From: Verrucomicrobiota bacterium | GTDB lineage: Bacteria; Verrucomicrobiota; Verrucomicrobiia; Limisphaerales; JAHEOI01 | Reading direction: 5' to 3' | Assembly (NCBI GenBank): GCA_018610125.1 | Contig: JAHEOI010000128.1 | Location: 1-10,224, forward strand | DNA: 10,224 nt | Shown: positions 8,701-10,224 of the stretch, in pieces | How the letters are laid out: every line of letters begins with the position of its first letter | Numbering within the stretch: the stretch's first letter is position 1 | Made by a program: the position numbers and the translations under genes | The notes under the pieces: model-generated | Told to the model about the DNA's origin: nothing | Databases searched by the model: none | What the model saw: only the letters and a program-made list of their open reading frames with translations

Positions 8701-10224
8701 GCGTTGGTCTCAATAAGGACCGTTTGAATATCGAAGCTGACCGGCTCTTCTCCAAAGTTGCCGATGCTGTAAAACCATTGTCCCGAAGAGAGCGGCAGAT
8801 CACCCGGCAAGGTGACTTCGTTGTTGGTGTTGACCAAATCCTCCAGGGTTGGGACACTGCCGCGCTTCATGAAAATGGGGAGTCCGGGAAAAGGTTCCGG
8901 TGAGGCTTCATTGGGCTGAAGCTCGATCGTCAGCTCGGTGGCACTCGAAGGGACAAAGATTTGGTGGCGCAAGCGGTCGCCCGGTTCCACCGTCTGGTCT
9001 TCAATGTTGTTGACAGTCGGCTGCTGGACGCTCGTGGGGTGATCCCACCCTTCAGACCGGGTCGACACAACAAACGATCCGGGGGCCACAACATCGGGCT
9101 TAAACCGACCGAACCGCCCCTCAATCCCCAGACCGACATTCCCACGACTCGAGGAAGCAAGCACCTGATTCCGACTGTCCGTTTTAGCGGCAAACGGGCG
9201 ATTCGTCGACACAGTCTCCGTCTCGTTGGTGACAACCACTTGGTTGGTAATATTCCGAAACTGCTCCAGCGCCCCGACGGTAATGACGTTTTTTGCTGTA
9301 CCCGGAGAGATAATGCTCCCGGGCTCGCCTCCGAGGCCGTTATTGTTGGCGAAGCCTTCATTGCCGGCCCCGAAGACATACATGATAGGCTGATCACCGG
9401 GGCGCTCCGGCAATGCGTCCCGCACAGCCGCGTCATAGCTGGCGGCCGAGCTGTCATAACTAAACTCTTCCGGAAAGCCCCAGCTATTATTCGATATCAG
9501 GGCGTTCGTCCTTCCCCGCTTGATAAAATTGTTTGTCGCCGCAGCCCGCTGCAAAAACGTATCGGAAATCAAAGGGCCCGTCGTGAGATCGACCGGCAGT
9601 ACAAACAGCTCCGATTCCGGAGCCATGCCGCGGAAATCAGCCTCGCTTACCGACCCCGGAACTTCCTCTCCCGAAGGCGAATTCTCACCGCTGCTGGCGA
9701 TCGTCCCGGCGACATGCGTACCGTGGCCTTCATTATCGGAGAGGTTCGAATCATCGAGCGCCGAGACCCGTCCCGACAAATCGGGGTGACCGGCATCGAC
9801 TCCGCTGTCGTTGATATTCACCACGATGTCCTTTCCGGTCAGGGCGAGATGGTTCGATGAAGCACCGTTGGTGGTATTGGCGGAAATCCCGACCCGAACT
9901 CGTGAGAGGTCGTTGAGGAGGGCACGCCGGCGCCATGGCTCGATCCCTTGGACCCCGTTCATTTGGGCCAAAGCGACGAGCTCCCCCTTTCGCCCCGGCT
10001 TTTGCGGCTCAACGACCAAAGCCGGCCCGAACGGCGTTTCGCTTCGGCTGACGATTCGATTCCCCTGCTCTTTAATCTGCTTTTGCGTGGCCGCAGCTCT
10101 GCTTCGGAAAAGCACAACTTCCAGCAGCCTCTTGTCCGGTAAAGCCTCATCTTGCAAGACCGAATCCAGCAGGTCGCCTCCCAGCTTGAAATATGGCTGA
10201 TACGGGACAACCGCTCGGGTGCCG
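2718..10224 (-). CDS. Giant multidomain subtilisin-family (S8, KP-43-like) extracellular protease, 5' end outside window
   Basis: Serine endopeptidase, predicted secreted. At least 2501 residues are visible, against roughly 350-650 for ordinary subtilases. The frame is open to the window edge and the 22 codons before the TTG at 10157 read as normal protein (VVPYQPYFKLGGDLL), so the start and signal peptide lie outside. Counting the TTG codon as residue 1: I9-like propeptide to about 75; S8 domain about 80-575 with D117, H145 and S512; PPC-like insert 375-485; KP-43-type beta-barrel about 587-735; PPC-like about 755-898; P-domain about 905-1052; PPC-like about 1053-1160; P-domain about 1161-1475 split by a DUF642-like module; PPC-like domains at about 1476-1600, 1605-1718, 1719-1833, 1834-1948 and 1949-2064; four Cys-paired Ig-like repeats about 2068-2390; terminal repeat 2405-2479. 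No LPXTG, PEP-CTERM or dockerin is seen at the C-terminus. Targets are unknown; the accessory modules suggest binding to surfaces, glycans or proteins. Confidence 0.93.
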   Translation of the reverse strand, partial: GTRAVVPYQPYFKLGGDLLDSVLQDEALPDKRLLEVVLFRSRAAATQKQIKEQGNRIVSRSETPFGPALVVEPQKPGRKGELVALAQMNGVQGIEPWRRRALLNDLSRVRVGISANTTNGASSNHLALTGKDIVVNINDSGVDAGHPDLSGRVSALDDSNLSDNEGHGTHVAGTIASSGENSPSGEEVPGSVSEADFRGMAPESELFVLPVDLTTGPLISDTFLQRAAATNNFIKRGRTNALISNNSWGFPEEFSYDSSAASYDAAVRDALPERPGDQPIMYVFGAGNEGFANNNGLGGEPGSIISPGTAKNVITVGALEQFRNITNQVVVTNETETVSTNRPFAAKTDSRNQVLASSSRGNVGLGIEGRFGRFKPDVVAPGSFVVSTRSEGWDHPTSVQQPTVNNIEDQTVEPGDRLRHQIFVPSSATELTIELQPNEASPEPFPGLPIFMKRGSVPTLEDLVNTNNEVTLPGDLPLSSGQWFYSIGNFGEEPVSFDIQTVLIETNAAKGRFEVLKDLNEAIGEDYRYESGTSMATPVVSGMLALMEEYLQEEGYSYSPALLKALLINGARSANRIYGFDVRSRVTHQGWGVPGLDNSLPARPFGNKSAPVQFVNQSPENAVATGQKKTWNLDLSQAAQQEELRVTLTWTDPPGNPNAGVKLVNNLDLVVTNKDTGEVFLGNHFSANSDFTLPSDPETDGMTNDVVNNVENVFLSEPLGTNYSVTVEGERVNVNAVTDHPDGVVQDFALAVSTSNASLTNAVTMSASPKETDFDTGLTVVTNGVPLLEQRVGPSSPLQGGETGLKEQWRFYVFTNSTVETGRELSITNGTNVAFSTFMPPNLSEPTRNVDADIDLYVSRNNPALTNLNATAIEQAVKSKQRGGTEVVTFNDAEIGEVFYIGVKSEDHRGAEFGFVALSTDQPFSEEDEDGNRVLNGQPSQVTIPDGSPDDPKSGFVFAISPEPGTVRNVRASATLTHESIGDLSGNLSHNGQFVVLHNHRVNRNFPSDTQTLIYDDSNSGEIASRNVRTSDGPGSLNNFIGGSASGLWLFTVVDNALNEGGTVDDFTVTIERVPEEPTDVRGSVLGNRFSYFSVDVPRNATNLTATLSSIDPSAPLDLFVRRAQLPTTGQFDKLARIEPPGGSLVLTPRDVPPLNPGQYFVGVLNPNSFRVDFRLTTEVEIDTEAEGFDRFTSGSVKLKDDAITRSIIDVPKDLRVSTLQPGVRIDHPRASDLALRLESPQGTSVLLAENRGGTEAEGYGIGTTNLSYATFTDNTNVTTTSIKVADPPFHVEESALNVTNRLLVSNGFEGATEGTVTNGTSLAGWRVTQGDITLETSETGAHTGTNFVRLSTDDSTGGILTNINTVLGRDYLLSFAYRSSGSRSSTAIYTNNVLTKFVAPATGGWQTTSVVFRATSPETSFELRAVSSEGPLIDSVKIWEVPEAPDKHYLPEESLEPIIGERALGDWELEVWDTRAGPEGESGTLLDWKLELDFARPTIEATHLTNGVPVHGTVTGNETEFFAVDVPRSATAATNILAGTGDLVLLGDRSGLPVGDRNKDDYFVDRLGPNQGEFLLLTTNRPTAAPLRPGRRYFLGVQNFNPAETNSFTLQVNFDQVDQFDDSDIPRLEDGVARTNSIPSGPGLQFYRFSVSTNAVETLFELIPENGNVDLFVRKKRPVVNPLPTSDVFDFRSIRTGTEPDTVTVQLDSQPEGLSPGTWYLAVRNVDNVPVDYRIRATETVVDVRSMPFGTPVTRTNDTPQGFDYFAFNVPGGGIQATFESFNADGNIDLVLKRGLPLPSVNNFDYVSNNPGTNDEEIVVTNTSEPVALEPGLWYLGAFNNEDGPVTYTTRATVEVPTILTLTNGVTRADRVNDTNQVDYYEFEVSPAAERAVFETFDADGNVDLLLRRGFPLPTELNFHFASTNAMATDETIVVRTNSLPVSLRPGDWFVSVINQETNPVNYSIRAEEFAPTIHTLTNGVPFTNRIAGDQLSDFYRFNVSTNATEATFETLDTDGDVDLFLRKGLPLATSKNFDYASTNSMQTNETIVVTTNSTPVALKPGDWFLSVFSQEEADINYTVQASERFGPPSGTNIITPQIMVTTNEVCLEWSSSPDTRYVVQGKKDVSASQWTNISNEIVATNSVTRFCLDQPTDFQFFQIAELGGKQPPTQAPKEFVNAQISLTSTNLCVQWDSKVGTNYVVQAKKEAVEGEWEAISQTITASKGTSEFCIELPTDFRFFRVAVLGATEPSPPSEPVEFIDPRIGLTSTNLCLEWSSQVGTNYVVQARKSVDQGSWEAISSTITASETTSEFCIELPAEYRFFRIGVLGAGEPPSESPEFVKPTVKVGQEDICLTWKSQVGTKYRVEAKRDVAGSAWEAVSSEITASETSTEFCIGVPTEYRFFRVAVVSKGNGSSDEMSPEEVRDQTEFTQSLLTSDGFELSWQAPPNQSFQVQYTTNLPGGWQDVGDPVSSTNETYSFTDEAASETKSRRYYRLIINP
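2721..2945 (-). repeat. Terminal Ig/FN3-like repeat without cysteines
   Basis: Residues about 2405-2479 keep the pattern of the preceding repeats (FELSW, FQVQYTTNL, GGWQDVG, YYRLIINP), but neither cysteine is present; the first Cys position is Glu. This form, ending in a YYRL/FYRL strand at the extreme C-terminus, resembles the terminal module of many secreted Verrucomicrobiota proteins. It may be the parent of the repeats before it or a processing or anchoring module; this is inference. Confidence 0.65.
2988..3956 (-). repeat. Four Ig/FN3-like repeats of about 82 codons, each with one Cys pair
   Basis: Residues about 2068-2390. Each repeat runs C-x-x-W, then Y-x-V-x-x-x-K/R, a W about 20 residues later, T/S-x-F-C, and a closing FFR/Q strand. 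The cysteines are C2086/C2127, C2168/C2209, C2251/C2292 and C2332/C2373, exactly 41 apart in every copy. Copies two to four are most alike (VGTNYVVQA, WEAIS, TITAS, EFCIELP). The fold is probably a beta-sandwich; disulfide formation outside the cell is inferred. Confidence 0.85.
3966..5345 (-). repeat. Tandem PPC-like repeats (four copies of about 115 codons)
   Basis: Residues 1605-1718, 1719-1833, 1834-1948 and 1949-2064. Each copy has an opening strand (LTNGV or similar), a Y-x-F-x-V strand, an acidic turn before the key strand (ENGNVDLFVRK, ADGNIDLVLKR, ADGNVDLLLRR, TDGDVDLFLRK), an N/D-F-D/H-Y/F segment, and PG-x-W-Y/F-L/V near the end. The last three copies are closest and keep near-identical DNA stretches such as ACGATCGTCTCGT (plus-strand reading) at 4074 and 4420, so they arose by internal duplication. 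A more diverged copy precedes them at about 5358-5732. Confidence 0.8.
5733..6677 (-). other. Second P-domain, split by a DUF642-like module
   Basis: Residues about 1161-1475. The first half has IIDVPKDLRVST, GVRIDHPRASDLALRLESPQ and TTNLSYATFTDNT. The second half, from about 1427, has PEESLEPIIGERALGDWELE and GTLLDWKLELDF, the usual closing strands of a P-domain. Between them (residues about 1276-1421, bases 5895-6332) lies a galactose-binding-like module resembling DUF642 or related carbohydrate-binding folds: NGFEGATEG, GWRVTQGD, DYLLSFAYRS, GGWQTTSVVFRA and a closing PLIDSVKIWEV. The two halves only make sense as one fold with an insertion. Confidence 0.7.
7002..7445 (-). other. First P-domain (proprotein convertase type)
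   Basis: Residues about 905-1052 of the giant protease. Visible P-domain features are THESIGDLSGNL, FVVLHNH, the strand TQTLIYDD, then SASGLWLFTVVD and GGTVDDFTVTIE near the end. P-domains often follow S8 catalytic domains and stabilise them or bind ligands. Here it is separated from the catalytic domain by the beta-barrel and one PPC-like module. Confidence 0.7.
8433..9920 (-). other. S8 subtilase catalytic domain, KP-43 type
   Basis: Part of the giant protease. The Asp motif is INDSGVDAGHPDL (D117, codon 9807-9809), the His motif EGHGTHVAGT (H145, codon 9723-9725) and the Ser motif YESGTSMATPVVSG (S512, codon 8622-8624). The oxyanion Asn is N266 in GAGNEG; NNSWG (223-227) and PDVVAPG (354-360) are the usual conserved loops. 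All triad residues are intact, so activity is likely. The following stretch, residues about 587-735 with LRVTLTWTDPPG and LVNNLDLVVT, matches the beta-barrel that follows the catalytic domain in KP-43 proteases. Confidence 0.93.
8703..9035 (-). other. PPC-like beta-sandwich inserted inside the catalytic domain
   Basis: Residues about 375-485 lie between PDVVAPGSFVVSTRS and the Ser motif. They read as a PPC-type module: PGDRLRHQIFVP, a hydrophobic strand TELTIELQ, PIFMKRGSVPT, then LSSGQWFYSIGNF and VSFDIQTVL. The same order of strands recurs in the downstream PPC-like domains of this protein. The boundaries are approximate and the assignment rests on resemblance. Confidence 0.65.

Noticed and set aside
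8961..9860. Plus-strand open frame of 299 codons opposite the protease catalytic domain
   Set aside because: It is antisense to the codons of an intact S8 triad, is rich in Arg and shows no recognisable domain. It is a by-product of the codon use on the other strand.

Overview
The window looks like chromosomal DNA of a free-living Gram-negative bacterium, most likely of the PVC group and probably Verrucomicrobiota. This is inferred from style, not from a marker gene. The large secreted proteins are rich in Thr-Asn dipeptides and 'LTNGVP'-type strands. They combine S8 protease, PPC, P-domain, DUF642-like, cohesin and Ig-like modules, and the giant protein ends in a short FYRL-like beta-sandwich, all of which is typical of that phylum.

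Layout. (1) 1-654, minus strand: the first 218 codons of a secreted cohesin-domain protein whose 3' part lies outside the window. It has a hydrophobic leader, one cohesin-like domain and the start of an Ig/cadherin-like repeat. (2) 655-991: a divergent intergenic region without a convincing gene. (3) 992-2203, plus strand: an RlmI-like 23S rRNA m5C methyltransferase with an N-terminal PUA domain. (4) 2185-2679, minus strand: RNase HI (rnhA), convergent with the methyltransferase. The two stop regions overlap by 19 bp, and a perfect 9-bp hairpin lies across the overlap. (5) 2718-10224, minus strand: a giant extracellular subtilisin-family (S8, KP-43-like) protease, at least 2501 residues. Its 5' end is cut by the window edge. 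It fills three quarters of the window.

The giant protease is a chain of modules: propeptide, S8 catalytic domain interrupted by a PPC-like module, KP-43-type beta-barrel, PPC-like domain, P-domain, PPC-like domain, a second P-domain interrupted by a DUF642-like module, five more PPC-like domains, four Ig-like repeats each carrying one pair of cysteines, and a cysteine-free terminal repeat. All eight visible cysteines of the protein sit in those four repeats, always 41 residues apart.

How the genes relate. The protease and rnhA are co-directional, 38 bp apart, and may be cotranscribed, but no functional link is evident. The methyltransferase and RNase HI are housekeeping RNA enzymes. The cohesin protein and the giant protease are both predicted to be extracellular and could belong to one surface or secreted degradative apparatus. 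However, no dockerin is visible in the window, so that link is a hypothesis only.
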